DNA of 64,000 nucleotides from Cyanobium sp. FGCU52 (GCA_024958715.1 JANWUS010000050.1:1-64000); one strand, 5' to 3'. Positions 36,561 through 46,068 are shown, counted from the stretch's first letter. Program-made: numbers and translations. Notes: a model not told the origin generated them from the letters alone.

Positions 36561-37465
36561 TCAGCTTGTGCCTCTCCGGATCTTGCGCGCGAAGGCACGA
36601 ATATCCTGATGGAGACAGGAAAGACGGGTTCGCCGATCAAGCGCTATCGGCGAGGAGTAGCCGATCGCTTGGCGAACGCTCTGCATCGAGTCCGAGTTCA
36701 TGGCGCTCCGGAACACCGTACTCGTGCAGGGATGGCGAGGCATCCGAACAGGGCGTGGATGTCGGCGACCACTCGCACCTGAGGCCATATCGTCTCTGTG
36801 GATCTTGATCGGTTCAAAGGCTTTTGCGGTTGCCTCACTGCTGCCAAAGACGGCGACGCGAATTCGGGCCTGCTCCCGCACTTCATCGTCTGCGAGGTCT
36901 TCGATGCGGATATCATTCAGCTCAGGGCAATAGCTTTTCCATGCCTCCCATGACTTATAATATAATCTTGCGAATCTTTCCAGGGTGCTAAGGTCTTTGG
37001 CTTTTCCTAGTCCAGCGAACGATCTTTGAATCGAAAGGAAGGTGTCGAAGGGGTCGCGATGAGTGTAAAAGCTGTATAGGGGACCTTCCTGGCCTCGATG
37101 GCTTGGGTAAGAGCTGGTGCCACACTGCCGGCGGGATGGTCCAGAAACTGCCAGCACTCGCCAAGTGAGTGGTCACGGATGATAAGGACAGATGCCTCTT
37201 GATTCTCCAGAAAGAGATCAATTAATAGGCTGATCCGCCGTCGGTACTCGGCGAGCCACTCTTTGGTCTCCATTGTCCGAGTGGCGCGGATGACGTGGAG
37301 TGGATCCTCGGGAATGAAGGTCTTTGGGTCTCGCATGGAATGGGGATTGGTCTCACCAGTGATCCAGGCGGTATCGCTGAGGGTGCGGGCGATGTAGTGA
37401 GTTTGGAATGTCCCTGCAGTGCAGGGAAGGTTCGCTACAGTGATGATATGTTTCGAGTTTGGCAT
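36561..37465 (-). pseudogene. Frameshifted sulfotransferase-like gene in low-GC insertion
   Basis: Two overlapping minus-strand frames form one former gene. The first (37465 to 37007) begins MPNSKHIITVANLPCTAGTF with a P-loop-like region; the second (to 36561) continues with SFYTHRDPFDTFLSIQRSF, resembling the 3'-phosphate-binding RDP-x5-S motif of sulfotransferases, and RFARLYYKSWEAW. The frame changes near 37065-37090, where both frames encode versions of the same stretch (VPYTAF versus PLYSFYTHRD). A sulfotransferase call is tentative. GC content is clearly lower than in neighbouring core genes. Confidence 0.55.
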
Positions 37466-37624
37466 GAGTTGGGGCCTTCGTGATCATTCAATCGCTGTGG
37501 ATGTTCTTTCGGTGAAGCGCAGCAGTCGCCGGTGAAGCCCTGCATGCGACTCGAGGATCGCCAGAAAACCCATGGCAACTCAGGGCAACCTGCAAGAGCA
37601 AATTTAAGTCCGTGCAAGACTAGC

Positions 37625-37657
37625 AAAAAAAAGCCATTGCCCTCGAGGGGCAATGGC
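37625..37657 (-). terminator. Intrinsic terminator of intact rpsD
   Basis: A perfect 10-bp stem, GCCATTGCCC with GGGCAATGGC (37633-37642 and 37648-37657), loop TCGAG, is followed on the minus strand by eight Ts (37625-37632). It lies about 50 bases past the rpsD stop. Confidence 0.92.
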
Positions 37658-37683
37658 GGACATTCGGGAGCAAAAAGTGCTGG

Positions 37684-37709
37684 TGAGTGGATCAGATGAG
37701 TGGATCAGA
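37684..37709. repeat. Tandem 13-base repeat at the rpsD stop
   Basis: GAGTGGATCAGAT is followed directly by GAGTGGATCAGAC, one base different. The second unit carries the rpsD stop (TCA on the plus strand). The decayed copy has only a single GATCAGACC there. Confidence 0.75.
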
Positions 37710-38313
37710 CCTTGCGGCTGTAGAACTCGACCACCAGCAGTTCGTTGATCTCAAGGGCCACCCACTCCCGCTCGCACTTGCCGACCACCTTGGCAGTGAG
37801 CTTGGCCTTGTCGAGTTCGAGATGGGGGGGGATGTTGGCAAGGCCCGGGAACTCCAGGTTGCCTTCGGCCAGCTTCTTGCTGCACTTGCGCTCGCGCACG
37901 GCGACCACGTCGCCGGGGCGGCACTGGTAGCTGGGGATGTCGACCACCCGGCCGTTCACGGTGACGTGCCCGTGGTTCACGAACTGGCGGGCGCCGGGGA
38001 CCGTGGGGCCGAAGCCGAGGCGGAAACAGATGTTGTCGAGACGGTTCTCGAGCAGCTTGAGCAGGTTGGTTCCTGTGGAACCCTCCTGGGCACGGGCTTT
38101 CTTGACGTAGCGGACGAGCTGTCGTTCGGAAATCCCGTAGTTGAAGCGAAGCTTCTGCTTCTCTTCCAGACGGATCGCGTATTCGGAGCGCTTGCGACGG
38201 GCTTGGCCGTGCTGACCGGGGGGATAAGCCCGCTTGGCGGACTTACGGGTGAGACCGGGAAGGTCCCCCAAGCGCCGCGTGATCCTCAGGCGAGGGCCGC
38301 GGTAGCGAGACAT
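37705..38313 (-). CDS. rpsD: 30S ribosomal protein uS4
   Basis: 202 residues, full length for cyanobacterial S4. N-terminal [21 protein letters not shown], the S4 RNA-binding domain around [32 protein letters not shown] (about residues 91-123), and the C-terminus [14 protein letters not shown]4 binds 16S rRNA early in 30S assembly. The last third is duplicated as a decayed copy at 36180-36402. Divergent from yidD. Confidence 0.98.
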   Translation of the reverse strand: MSRYRGPRLRITRRLGDLPGLTRKSAKRAYPPGQHGQARRKRSEYAIRLEEKQKLRFNYGISERQLVRYVKKARAQEGSTGTNLLKLLENRLDNICFRLGFGPTVPGARQFVNHGHVTVNGRVVDIPSYQCRPGDVVAVRERKCSKKLAEGNLEFPGLANIPPHLELDKAKLTAKVVGKCEREWVALEINELLVVEFYSRKV

Positions 38314-38390
38314 AAGTGTGGGGCAGGGTGGAAGGGCGCCGCTCAGGCGGGGCGGGCGTCATGCTGGGATGCATCCCGCTGGCCTGAATC

Positions 38391-38636
38391 TTGCAGCGCC
38401 GATTGGCAATCCTAAACCGAGGCCTGGCCGCCCTTCTCCTGGCCCTGATCGGGGCCTATCGCCGCTGGATCTCGCCCCTGCTGGGGCCGCACTGCCGGTT
38501 CGTGCCCAGCTGCAGCGCCTATGGCCTGGAGGCGATCCAGCGCCACGGACCGTGGCGGGGCGGCTGGCTCACCGTCCGCCGGCTGTGCCGCTGCCATCCG
38601 TTCACCCCCTGCGGCTGCGATCCCGTCCCCGACTGA
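38391..38636 (+). CDS. yidD: Membrane protein insertion efficiency factor YidD
   Basis: 81 residues from a TTG start. Amphipathic N-terminal helix [18 protein letters not shown], then [36 protein letters not shown] and CGCDPVP, the standard YidD cysteine pattern. It assists YidC-mediated insertion. Here it is not in its frequent rnpA-yidC neighbourhood (47.7-48.3 kb on the other strand) but next to rpsD. Confidence 0.92.
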   Translation: MQRRLAILNRGLAALLLALIGAYRRWISPLLGPHCRFVPSCSAYGLEAIQRHGPWRGGWLTVRRLCRCHPFTPCGCDPVPD

Positions 38637-38644
38637 GGTTCCCC

Positions 38645-38995
38645 ATGTCGCTCGCCCCCTCCCTGCTGCTGTTCAGCCGCCAGGGTTGCTGCCTGTGCGA
38701 GGGGCTGGAGGAGCGCCTCCGGGCCTTGCCCGCCCCTCCGCCCCTGCGGGTGGTGGATGTGGACCAGGATCCGGCGCTGCGCTCCCGCTACGACCTGGCG
38801 GTTCCGGTGCTGGCCCTTGAGGCGGAGGGCGGAGGCAGCTGGCAGGACCTGCCCCGGGTGCCGCCCCGGCTGGTCGGGGAGCGTCTGGCGGACTGGCTGC
38901 GGCGTCACGGCGCCCTGGCGCCCCAGGTCGGCGTCGATCCCGCCGGCGGAGCGAGCCGGCACAGCGCCGATGGGGATCCCTCCCTTTCGCCCTAG
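38645..38995 (+). CDS. Glutaredoxin-like protein (DUF836 type)
   Basis: 116 residues. [22 protein letters not shown] carries the CxxC of a thioredoxin-fold thiol site; the following [25 protein letters not shown] is the cis-proline strand region (VPVL) of the fold. Small cytosolic redox protein, partner unknown. A hydrophilic tail of ~20 residues is not conserved-looking. Eight bases after yidD. Confidence 0.85.
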   Translation: MSLAPSLLLFSRQGCCLCEGLEERLRALPAPPPLRVVDVDQDPALRSRYDLAVPVLALEAEGGGSWQDLPRVPPRLVGERLADWLRRHGALAPQVGVDPAGGASRHSADGDPSLSP

Positions 38996-39027
38996 AAAGG
39001 GGCCCCTCTGGTTCCCTGCGCCGGTCC

Positions 39028-40527
39028 ATGACCCAGCTGCTCCATCCGCTGCTCCACCAGGTGGGTCTGCCGGTGTCTCCCGCTCTGCCGAACGCGGAGC
39101 TGGAGAGCATCAGCTGTGATTCCCGGCGGGTCGGACCCGGCACCCTGTTCATCGGTCTGCCGGGCACACGGGTGGATGGCGGCCGCTTCTGGCGTGAGGT
39201 GCTGGCCGCCGGGGCCCCGGTGGCGCTGATCAGTGCGGCCGCGGCCGCCGCGGAGCCCCCCGCTCCCGGCGACCCGGTGCTGGTGGTGCCGGATCCGGTG
39301 GCCTTCTGGGCCGGGGAGCTGGCTTCGGCCTTCTGGCAGCACCCGAGCCGCCGGTTCCAGCTGATCGGTGTCACCGGCACCAACGGCAAGACCACCACCA
39401 GCTTCCTGATCGAGCATCTGGCGGCCCGCTCCGGCCATCCGGCGGCCCTGTTCGGCACCCTGGTGAACCGCTGGCCCGGGCACAGCGTCACCGCCCAGCA
39501 CACCACCGCCTTCGCCGACACCCTGCAGACCCAGCTGGCCCAGGCGGTGGAGGCCGGCGCCCGGATCGGTGCCATGGAGGTGAGCTCCCATGCCCTCGAC
39601 CAGCAGCGGGTGGCCGGCTGCCGCTACGCCGGGGTGGTGTTCACCAACCTCACCCAGGACCACCTCGACTACCACCCCACCATGGACGACTACTTCGCCG
39701 CCAAGGCGAAGCTGTTCGGCCCGCCCCTGCTCAGCGGCGGCGCCGTGGTGAACATCGACGATCCCTGGGGGCGGCGGCTTGCGGACCGTCTGCGGCAGGA
39801 GAACCGCCTCTGCTGGAGCAGTTCACTCGAGGATCCGGGCGCCGACCTGCGGATCGTGGACCTGCAGATGGCGGCCGATGGGGTGGCGGGCACCCTGGTG
39901 AGCCCGGTGGGGGAGGGGGCGTTCCGCTCGCCGCTGGTGGGCCGCTTCAACCTGATGAATCTGCTGGAGGCCGTGGGCGTGCTCGCCCAGCTTGAGATTC
40001 CGCTGGCCCGGCTGTTGGCGGGGCTGGGCAGTTTCCGCGGGGTGCCCGGCCGGATGGAGCGGGTGGCAGGGCCGGGTGGCCGGCCGGCTCCCTCCGTGCT
40101 GGTGGACTACGCCCACACCCCTGACGGCCTGCAGAACGCCCTGGCTGCCTGCCGCCCCTTCACCCGGGGCCGCCTGATCTGCGTGTTCGGCTGCGGCGGT
40201 GATCGCGACCGCAGCAAACGGCCCCAGATGGGGGCGATCGCGGCCCGGCTGGCCGATGCGGTGGTGGTCACCTCCGACAACCCGCGCACGGAAGATCCCC
40301 GCAGGATCCTCGAGGATGTGGTGGCGGGCATCCCGGCCGGCACCGCCCTCCAGGTGGAGGAGGATCGGGCCGCGGCGATCGCCGCTTCGATCGCCACAGC
40401 CGGGCCGGACGATCTGGTGCTGATCGCCGGCAAGGGCCATGAGGACTATCAGATCCTCGGCACCACCAAGATCCACTTCGACGACCGGGAGGAGGCCGAG
40501 CGGGCCCTGCGGGCCCGGGGCGGCTGA
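39028..40527 (+). CDS. murE: UDP-MurNAc-L-Ala-D-Glu:meso-DAP ligase
   Basis: 499 residues. Mur ligase with P-loop [18 protein letters not shown] (about residue 113), [13 protein letters not shown], and the DAP-selective DNPR motif ([13 protein letters not shown], about residue 416) as in Gram-negative-type peptidoglycan. Adds meso-diaminopimelate to the stem peptide. Cytosolic. The C-terminal [13 protein letters not shown] is typical. Confidence 0.97.
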   Translation: MTQLLHPLLHQVGLPVSPALPNAELESISCDSRRVGPGTLFIGLPGTRVDGGRFWREVLAAGAPVALISAAAAAAEPPAPGDPVLVVPDPVAFWAGELASAFWQHPSRRFQLIGVTGTNGKTTTSFLIEHLAARSGHPAALFGTLVNRWPGHSVTAQHTTAFADTLQTQLAQAVEAGARIGAMEVSSHALDQQRVAGCRYAGVVFTNLTQDHLDYHPTMDDYFAAKAKLFGPPLLSGGAVVNIDDPWGRRLADRLRQENRLCWSSSLEDPGADLRIVDLQMAADGVAGTLVSPVGEGAFRSPLVGRFNLMNLLEAVGVLAQLEIPLARLLAGLGSFRGVPGRMERVAGPGGRPAPSVLVDYAHTPDGLQNALAACRPFTRGRLICVFGCGGDRDRSKRPQMGAIAARLADAVVVTSDNPRTEDPRRILEDVVAGIPAGTALQVEEDRAAAIAASIATAGPDDLVLIAGKGHEDYQILGTTKIHFDDREEAERALRARGG

Positions 40528-40556
40528 AGCTCCGGACCTGCAGGGGGGGCTGACGT

Positions 40557-41270
40557 TCAGCGGAAGACCACCCGCCCGCTGTCGTAGCGCACCTCGATCT
40601 CCCGCACCCAGCCCCCCTGGCTCACCTCCAGCCAGTCGCCGCGCCGCACGCCGGTGAGGCTGACGCTGTCGCCGTTGCGCACCCGGTGCAGCACGGCCGA
40701 GGCCCCGTCGGCGTGCTCGCGCACCTCCAGCAGGCCGTCGCGGGCGGCCGCCTCGGCCAGCCACTGGCCATCGGCCACGCCGCGCACGACGCCGCCACCG
40801 CTTCCGCCGGCGGCCAGGGCGGCATCGCCTTCCCTGGCGCGCAGGGCGCCCCAGGACAGCAGGCCGAGACCGATCGGCAGCAGCAGCCACCAGGCTCTGG
40901 TGCGGTCCACCGGAACGCTGAGATCCGGTGGGGCGATCGGTTCCAGCACGCCGGCGGCGGCTTCGCCCAGGGTGCCCATCACCCCCTTGCTGATGCTGTA
41001 GGGACAGGTGAGACGGGCCTTGCTGCTGCCGTCGCGGGTGAGGTTGAAGATCACCTCGACCCGGTCGGAATCCAGGGTGCGGGCCGAGATCACCTCGGCC
41101 ACCTCGGTCTGCCAGCCGTTCTTGCCGGCGCTCTCCAGGCAGGCCACCTTGGCGGTCTCGATCATCTCCTTCGGTTCGAGGGCCCGGGCCGGGGCGGCCA
41201 GGACCGCCAGGCTCACCAGGGCGGCGCTGCCGAACACCACAGCGTGAAGGGGGGATCGGGGATGGGGCAT
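40557..41270 (-). CDS. Membrane-anchored protein with secreted N-part and SH3-like C-terminal region
   Basis: 237 residues. Signal peptide at residues 1-31 (SLAVLAAPARA), an extracytoplasmic part with two cysteines (KVACLESAGK, LTCPYSISKG), one membrane helix around residues 123-140 (AWWLLLPIGLGLLSWGAL) and a C-terminal beta-rich domain (SVSLTGVRRGDWLEVSQGGWVREIEVRYDSGRVVF) reminiscent of bacterial SH3 domains. The ribosome site is inside a short hairpin. Function unknown. Confidence 0.75.
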   Translation of the reverse strand: MPHPRSPLHAVVFGSAALVSLAVLAAPARALEPKEMIETAKVACLESAGKNGWQTEVAEVISARTLDSDRVEVIFNLTRDGSSKARLTCPYSISKGVMGTLGEAAAGVLEPIAPPDLSVPVDRTRAWWLLLPIGLGLLSWGALRAREGDAALAAGGSGGGVVRGVADGQWLAEAAARDGLLEVREHADGASAVLHRVRNGDSVSLTGVRRGDWLEVSQGGWVREIEVRYDSGRVVFR

Positions 41271-41278
41271 GGCGGTGA

Positions 41279-41295
41279 CCCTCCGGAGCGGAGGG
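41279..41295 (-). promoter_or_regulatory. Hairpin covering the ribosome-binding site
   Basis: CCCTCCG-CTC-CGGAGGG on the minus strand: a perfect 7-bp stem with a 3-base loop whose right arm holds the GGAGGG Shine-Dalgarno sequence, 8 bases before the ATG at 41270. Base pairing as drawn would block initiation of the SH3-like protein. Confidence 0.6.
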
Positions 41296-41594
41296 CGGCG
41301 TGGGGAAACGCTGGCAACCTATTCACGCCAAAAGTTTTTCGCCAACGGGCTTCATGCCGGGGTAACGCCAACGGGATTGGCCAGGGGAGAAATCAGCAAG
41401 AAAGAGCCGAATGAATCAACCGGTCACGACCTTCTTCCGAAAATCTTCGCTGTTCCTGTGGCCACACGCTGCACTTTTGTTGCGGATTCAGACAGGGGCC
41501 CCTCGGGAGTCCTGCTGGTTTCCTTACAGAAGGTTGTCGATGTGGGCTGAAATGTCATCATCGGAACGTCTGTCCCCTCCGCATCCGTTTCTGC
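41296..41594. other. Intergenic region before aqpZ
   Basis: About 300 bases between two divergent genes. It is less GC-rich than its surroundings. Short frames are open here but none has a convincing start or protein-like composition. It must hold the promoters of aqpZ and of the opposite gene; no -10/-35 pair is clear enough to place. Confidence 0.5.
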
Positions 41595-42365
41595 ATGGCA
41601 GCTGTTCCCCTTTCCAGGAAATTCCTTGCCGAATTGATCGGCACCTTCTGGCTCGTCCTCGGCGGCTGCGGCAGCGCCGTCCTGGCCGCCGTGTTCCCCT
41701 ACGACAGTCCCGCAGCGAACCCGCTCGGCCTCGGTTTCCTCGGCGTTGCCCTGGCCTTCGGTCTCACCCTGCTCACGATGGTGTACACCATCGGTCACAT
41801 CTCCGGCTGCCACATCAATCCGGCGGTCAGCTTCGGCCTCTGGGCGGGCGGCAAGTTCCCCGGCTCCCAGATGGTCGCCTACATCGTGGCCCAGGTGCTG
41901 GGGGCGATCATCGCCGGTGGTGTGATCTACCTGGTGGCCAGCGGCCGCGAGGGCTTCGCTCTCTCCGGCAGCAATCCCCTCGCCACCAACGGCTTCGGCG
42001 CCCATTCCCCCGGCGGCTACGGCTTCTGGTCGGCCCTGATCATTGAGGTGCTGCTCACCTTCATCTTCCTGATCGTCATTCTCGGCGCCACCGACCGTCT
42101 GGCGCCCACCGGCTTCGCCGGCGTGCCGATCGGCCTGGCGCTCACCCTCATCCACCTGATCAGCATCCCCGTCACCAACACGTCCGTGAATCCCGCCCGC
42201 AGCACCGGCGTGGCGGTGTGGGCCGGGGCCGAGGCGATGGGTCAGCTCTGGCTGTTCTGGGTGGCCCCGATCGTGGGGGCCCTGCTGGCGGGCTGGGTGT
42301 ATCGCAACTTCCTCGACTCCTACCGCGCCCCCGACTTCGAGCCTTCGGCCAGCGGCGGTCGTTGA
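41595..42365 (+). CDS. aqpZ: Aquaporin Z
   Basis: 256 residues, six membrane helices and both NPA boxes: HINPAVSFG (Asn near residue 75) and SVNPARSTG (near residue 198). The selectivity-filter arginine follows the second NPA (NPAR), and histidine in the [19 protein letters not shown] region fits a water-specific AqpZ. Inner membrane water channel, involved in osmotic responses in cyanobacteria. Terminated by a strong hairpin 35 bases on. Confidence 0.96.
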   Translation: MAAVPLSRKFLAELIGTFWLVLGGCGSAVLAAVFPYDSPAANPLGLGFLGVALAFGLTLLTMVYTIGHISGCHINPAVSFGLWAGGKFPGSQMVAYIVAQVLGAIIAGGVIYLVASGREGFALSGSNPLATNGFGAHSPGGYGFWSALIIEVLLTFIFLIVILGATDRLAPTGFAGVPIGLALTLIHLISIPVTNTSVNPARSTGVAVWAGAEAMGQLWLFWVAPIVGALLAGWVYRNFLDSYRAPDFEPSASGGR

Positions 42366-42399
42366 GCTTCGGGATCCCCAGGGATTGGGGCATGTGTTC

Positions 42400-42427
42400 G
42401 GGGGGCTCAAGCCCCCCCCCTTTTTTT
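42400..42427 (+). terminator. Intrinsic terminator of aqpZ
   Basis: GGGGGGCT / AGCCCCCC stem with CA loop, followed by seven Ts (42421-42427). Confidence 0.9.
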
Positions 42428-42483
42428 CATGGACGGGTTCGTCCAGGCCCTTTACGCCGAGGGGGATGCTGGAAAGGCCGAGC

Positions 42484-43689
42484 TCAGGAGCTGGCGATCA
42501 GCTCGGCCAGGGCGGCCAGCAGCCGGTCCACCTCCTCCTCGGTTGTGGTCACGTGGGTGCAGGCCCGCAGGCAGGCCGGATCGTCGAGCTTCCGCAGCCA
42601 GATGCCCTGCTCCCCCAGCCGCCTCACTACCTGCGCCGGATCCCACGAGGGCAGGGTGAAGCTCACCAGCCCCGCCGGCGGAGGCACCTCCAGCAGGGGT
42701 CTCACGCCCGGCAGCTCCTGGAGCCCCTGCCACAGGCGGCCACTGAGGCGCTGGATGCGGGCCAGCCGCTCCTCGGCCGTTCCCTCGGACTCCAGCAGGG
42801 CGAGGGAGCGATCCAGCCCCGCGAACAGGGGGGTGCAGGAGGTGGCCACCTCGAAGCGGCGGGCATCGCCATGGAAGCGGCTCTCGCTCATCGATTCGTC
42901 CGCCAGGCTGCGCCAGCCGATCAGCGTCGGCCGGGCTTCGGCCAGGGTGCGCTCCGAGAGCAGCACAGCCCCGAGCCCCTCCGGCCCGCAGCACCACTTG
43001 TGGCCCGTGCCCGCGTAGATATCGGCGGCGCGGGCCGCCTCCGCCAGCGGCAGGCTGCCGAGGGACTGAGCCGCATCCACCAGCAACCAGGGGTGGGCGG
43101 GATGGCCTAGCAGCCGCTCCGCCACGGCGGCGATCGGCATCACCTGCCCGGTGTTCCACAGCAGGTGGGAGAGCACCACCAGGCGGGTGCGTGGTCCCAG
43201 GGACCTCTCCAGGGCCTCCAGCACCCCGGCATCGGTGGTGGCCGGGTTCTCCCGCAGCCCCGTCACGGGGAAGGAGGCAAGGCTCAGGTGCTCCCGGCGG
43301 GCCAGCTCATGGCAGGCGGCCACCACCCCTGGGTGTTCCGCATCGCTCAGCAGGATCTCGTCTCCCGGCCGCCAGGGCAGGCCCCAGAGGGGCAGCACGC
43401 AACCCGAGGTGACGTTCTCGGTGAAGGCGATCCGGTGCGGCCCCGCCCCGAACACCTCGGCCAGCCGCAGGCGCAGCTGGCTGGTGGTGCGGTTCACCAG
43501 TGGCCAGACAGCCTCGCTGAAGGGGCCCAGCTGCTGGATCTCCCGCCAGCAGGCGACGATCGCCTCAAGGGAGGGGGTGGGCAGGGGGCCCTGGCCGCCG
43601 TAGTTGAAGTAGGTCTTGTTGGCGAGGGCGGGCATCAGGGCCCGCAGGGCACTCGCCTCGGAGGATGCCTGGCTGGTGCTGATGGTCAT
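42484..43689 (-). CDS. Class V aminotransferase, cystine lyase / cysteine desulfurase-like
   Basis: 401 residues, PLP enzyme of fold type I. YFNYGGQGPLPTPSLEAI opens it; the PLP lysine is in YAGTGHKWCCGPEGLGAVLLS (about residue 223), and LVDAAQSLGSLPL precedes it. Sequence features fit the cyanobacterial C-DES (cystine lyase) group, which splits cystine to persulfide for Fe-S assembly, more than IscS/SufS: the catalytic cysteine loop of those is not seen. Convergent with aqpZ. Confidence 0.85.
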   Translation of the reverse strand: MTISTSQASSEASALRALMPALANKTYFNYGGQGPLPTPSLEAIVACWREIQQLGPFSEAVWPLVNRTTSQLRLRLAEVFGAGPHRIAFTENVTSGCVLPLWGLPWRPGDEILLSDAEHPGVVAACHELARREHLSLASFPVTGLRENPATTDAGVLEALERSLGPRTRLVVLSHLLWNTGQVMPIAAVAERLLGHPAHPWLLVDAAQSLGSLPLAEAARAADIYAGTGHKWCCGPEGLGAVLLSERTLAEARPTLIGWRSLADESMSESRFHGDARRFEVATSCTPLFAGLDRSLALLESEGTAEERLARIQRLSGRLWQGLQELPGVRPLLEVPPPAGLVSFTLPSWDPAQVVRRLGEQGIWLRKLDDPACLRACTHVTTTEEEVDRLLAALAELIASS

Positions 43690-43738
43690 CGGCTCCGCCT
43701 GCCGCTGGTGGGGCCGTGCTTGCGGCCGTGGCCGGGGT

Positions 43739-43954
43739 TCAGAGCACCTGGCCCACGGCCACCGCGGCCACGGCGGAGAACAGGGTGATGCCCAGGGCGG
43801 TGAGGGGATTCTGCCCCTGGGCCACGGCCACGCTGGTGATCACGCCGGCGCCGAGGCAGGCGACCGCCAGCTGGGTGGCCAGTTCACCGCGGGAGCGGGG
43901 GGTGGGGCTTGGGATCACGGGGGCCACGGGTGCTCGGCTGACGCTAGGGAGCAC
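43739..43954 (-). CDS. Small membrane protein, unknown function
   Basis: 71 residues: a Pro-rich head, then ELATQLAVACLGAGVITSVAVAQGQNPLTALGITLFSAVAAVAVGQVL with two hydrophobic helices separated by a QNPLT turn. Composition and hydrophobic pattern look like a real small membrane protein of the kind frequent in picocyanobacteria. No function proposed. Confidence 0.6.
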   Translation of the reverse strand: MLPSVSRAPVAPVIPSPTPRSRGELATQLAVACLGAGVITSVAVAQGQNPLTALGITLFSAVAAVAVGQVL

Positions 43955-44017
43955 GGGCGGGCCGGTCTCGCGGGGGCGCCTGGCTCGTTACCTCACGTGG
44001 GAGTTCTTCAACCGGCG

Positions 44018-45523
44018 TTACACGCCGGGCATGCCGACCCGCGGCGCGGAGGCGGGCCGCGCCCGACCGCTGGAGGCCCACTGCCGCAGGGCCTCCAGCT
44101 GTTCCCGGGCGGTGCGCGAGAGGGGCACCACCTGGCTGGCGGCGGCGATCAGGTCGGCCTCCGCCAGCTCCCGGCCCTCGCCGAAGGCCAGGTGCATCGC
44201 CTCGATCACCGTCTGCTCAAGCTCCGCGCCGGAGAAGCCCTCGGTGCGACCCACCAGCACCTCCAGGGGCAGGCTGTGCTGCGGGCGTCGCCGACGCAGC
44301 TGCAGATCGAGGATCGTGCGCCGCTCTTCGGCGTCGGGGAGTTCGAGCAGGAAGATCTCATCGAAGCGGCCCTTGCGCAGAAGCTCCGCCGGCAGACGTT
44401 CCACCGCGTTGGCGGTGGCCACCACGAACACGGCGCTCGTCTTCTCCGCCATCCAGGTGAGCACGCTCGCCAGCACCCGCTGGCTGGTGCCGCCGTCGCT
44501 GCGGCCGTCGCCGCCCCCCAGCCCGAAACCCTTGTCGATCTCGTCGATCCAGAGCACGCACGGGGCCATGGCCTCGGCCCGCTGGATCATCTCCCGGGTG
44601 CGGGCTTCGCTGGCCCCCACCAGGCCCGCGAACAGGCGGCCCACGTCGAGGCGCAGCAGCGGCATGCCCCAGCTGTGGGCGATCGCCTTGGCGGTGAGCG
44701 ACTTGCCGGTGCCCTGGGGCCCCACCAGCAGCACGCCGCGGGGCAGGGGCAGTCCGTAGGCGCGGGCCTCCTCGCCGAAGGCCCGGTGCCGCTGCTCCAG
44801 CCAGTGCTTGAGCCGCTCGAGGCCGCCGATGTCGGCCGGGGTGGCCTCGCTGGGGCAGTACTCCAGCAGTTCGCTGCGGGCGATCGCCTGGCGTTTCTCC
44901 TCCAGCACCTCGGCCAGATCTTCCTCCCCCAGGCCCCCGCGTCGCGCCAGGGCCCGGGCCGCCAGCTGCCGCACCCGCTGGGCGCTCAGTCCATGGCAGG
45001 CGGCCGTGAGCGACGCGAGCACCTCGGGCGGCATCGGCCGCCCGGTGGCCTCGGCGATCGCCCGCAGCAGCGCGCCGATCTCCTCGGCGTCGGGCAGGGG
45101 AAGCTCCAGCAGCGTCATCGTGTCCTCCAGTTCCCGGGGCAGCGTCCACTCCGGCGCGCTGATCACCAGGGTGTGGGGAAGGCGGCGCAACTCGACCGCC
45201 AGATTGCGCAGGCGCCGGCAGATGCCGGCATCGTCGCCGTAGCGATGGAAGTCCTTGAGCAGCAGGATCGCCCCCGGCTCCTGCGGCAGGGCGGCCAGAA
45301 CGTCGAGGGCCGCCATCGGCTGACGGGCCGCCTCCCCCTCCCGGTTCGGAGCGCCGCGCAGGCCGGCGACGAAGTCCCAGCGCAGCAGGGTGCGGCCGCC
45401 CAGACGTTGGGCCACCTGCTCCAGCAGGGATTCCACCCGCTCCTCCTCCAGGCTGCGGATCCAGAGGATCGGCGTTCGGGCGCGGATCAGCAGATCCAGC
45501 TGTTCGGCGAGGGAGGCGCTCAT
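44018..45523 (-). CDS. ycf46: AAA ATPase Ycf46-like
   Basis: 501 residues. N-terminal domain with LLIRARTPILWIRSLEEERVESLLEQ, then an AAA module with Walker A GPQGTGKSLTAKAIAHSWG (about residue 265), Walker B CVLWIDEIDKGFG (about residue 324) and sensor/arginine-finger region LLRKGRFDEIFLLELPDAEER. This is the plastid/cyanobacterial Ycf46 family; a Synechocystis member has been linked to CO2 use regulation. It follows DUF177 in the same direction. Confidence 0.92.
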   Translation of the reverse strand: MSASLAEQLDLLIRARTPILWIRSLEEERVESLLEQVAQRLGGRTLLRWDFVAGLRGAPNREGEAARQPMAALDVLAALPQEPGAILLLKDFHRYGDDAGICRRLRNLAVELRRLPHTLVISAPEWTLPRELEDTMTLLELPLPDAEEIGALLRAIAEATGRPMPPEVLASLTAACHGLSAQRVRQLAARALARRGGLGEEDLAEVLEEKRQAIARSELLEYCPSEATPADIGGLERLKHWLEQRHRAFGEEARAYGLPLPRGVLLVGPQGTGKSLTAKAIAHSWGMPLLRLDVGRLFAGLVGASEARTREMIQRAEAMAPCVLWIDEIDKGFGLGGGDGRSDGGTSQRVLASVLTWMAEKTSAVFVVATANAVERLPAELLRKGRFDEIFLLELPDAEERRTILDLQLRRRRPQHSLPLEVLVGRTEGFSGAELEQTVIEAMHLAFGEGRELAEADLIAAASQVVPLSRTAREQLEALRQWASSGRARPASAPRVGMPGV

Positions 45524-45543
45524 GGCGGAACCCGGGCGGGCCG

Positions 45544-46068
45544 TCAGGACTTGAGGCGTTGCAGAGCGGCCCAGCGTGGATCGCCGCCGGCGGGGTCGCT
45601 GCTCCAGGCGGCCGGCCCCGGACAGTCGGGCCCGCAGCGGTTCACCAGCGGCAGCTGCAGGCTGAGCTGCTCGAACAGCCAGCGCTCCGGGTCGAAGCGG
45701 CCCTCGGCATCGAGGCGATCGTCGAGATCGTCACCGGCGGGCGCCAGCTCGTCGGCATCGCCGCTGAACAGGGTGGGATCGTCGTGGCCGCGGATCTCCA
45801 CCACTTCGTCCACCTCGGCCCGCAGGGGATGGTTGAAGTGCTGGAGGCAGCGGTCGCAGCAGAGGGTGACGATGGTGCTGACCTGGGCCTTCAGCTCCAG
45901 AGCCCTGCCGTGGTGACGGGCCTCGAGCGATCCACGCACCGGGGTGAGGCTGGCCAGCCCCTCCACGGGCTGATCCACCTGCCAGCACCTGCCTGCCGCC
46001 TGCAGCCGCAGCTCTGGCAGGGACACCGGCCGCAGCGGCTCGCTCATGGCTCCGCCGCCCTCGCTCAC
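45544..46068 (-). CDS. DUF177 / YceD family protein
   Basis: 174 residues. The paired cysteines [14 protein letters not shown] and [11 protein letters not shown] are the zinc-ribbon-like signature of YceD proteins, which in bacteria affect 23S rRNA accumulation and in plants are chloroplast proteins needed for 23S processing. A GTG start at 46068 overlaps the TGA of yidC (GTGA); an ATG at 46047 is the alternative. Between yidC and ycf46. Confidence 0.88.
   Translation of the reverse strand: MSEGGGAMSEPLRPVSLPELRLQAAGRCWQVDQPVEGLASLTPVRGSLEARHHGRALELKAQVSTIVTLCCDRCLQHFNHPLRAEVDEVVEIRGHDDPTLFSGDADELAPAGDDLDDRLDAEGRFDPERWLFEQLSLQLPLVNRCGPDCPGPAAWSSDPAGGDPRWAALQRLKS

Noticed and set aside
37435-37653. 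72-residue minus frame after rpsD
   Set aside because: Begins inside the rpsD terminator, with no ribosome site and no protein-like pattern.
41411-42046. 211-residue plus frame at aqpZ
   Set aside because: Out-of-frame reading of aqpZ; composition is Arg/Pro-rich shadow type.
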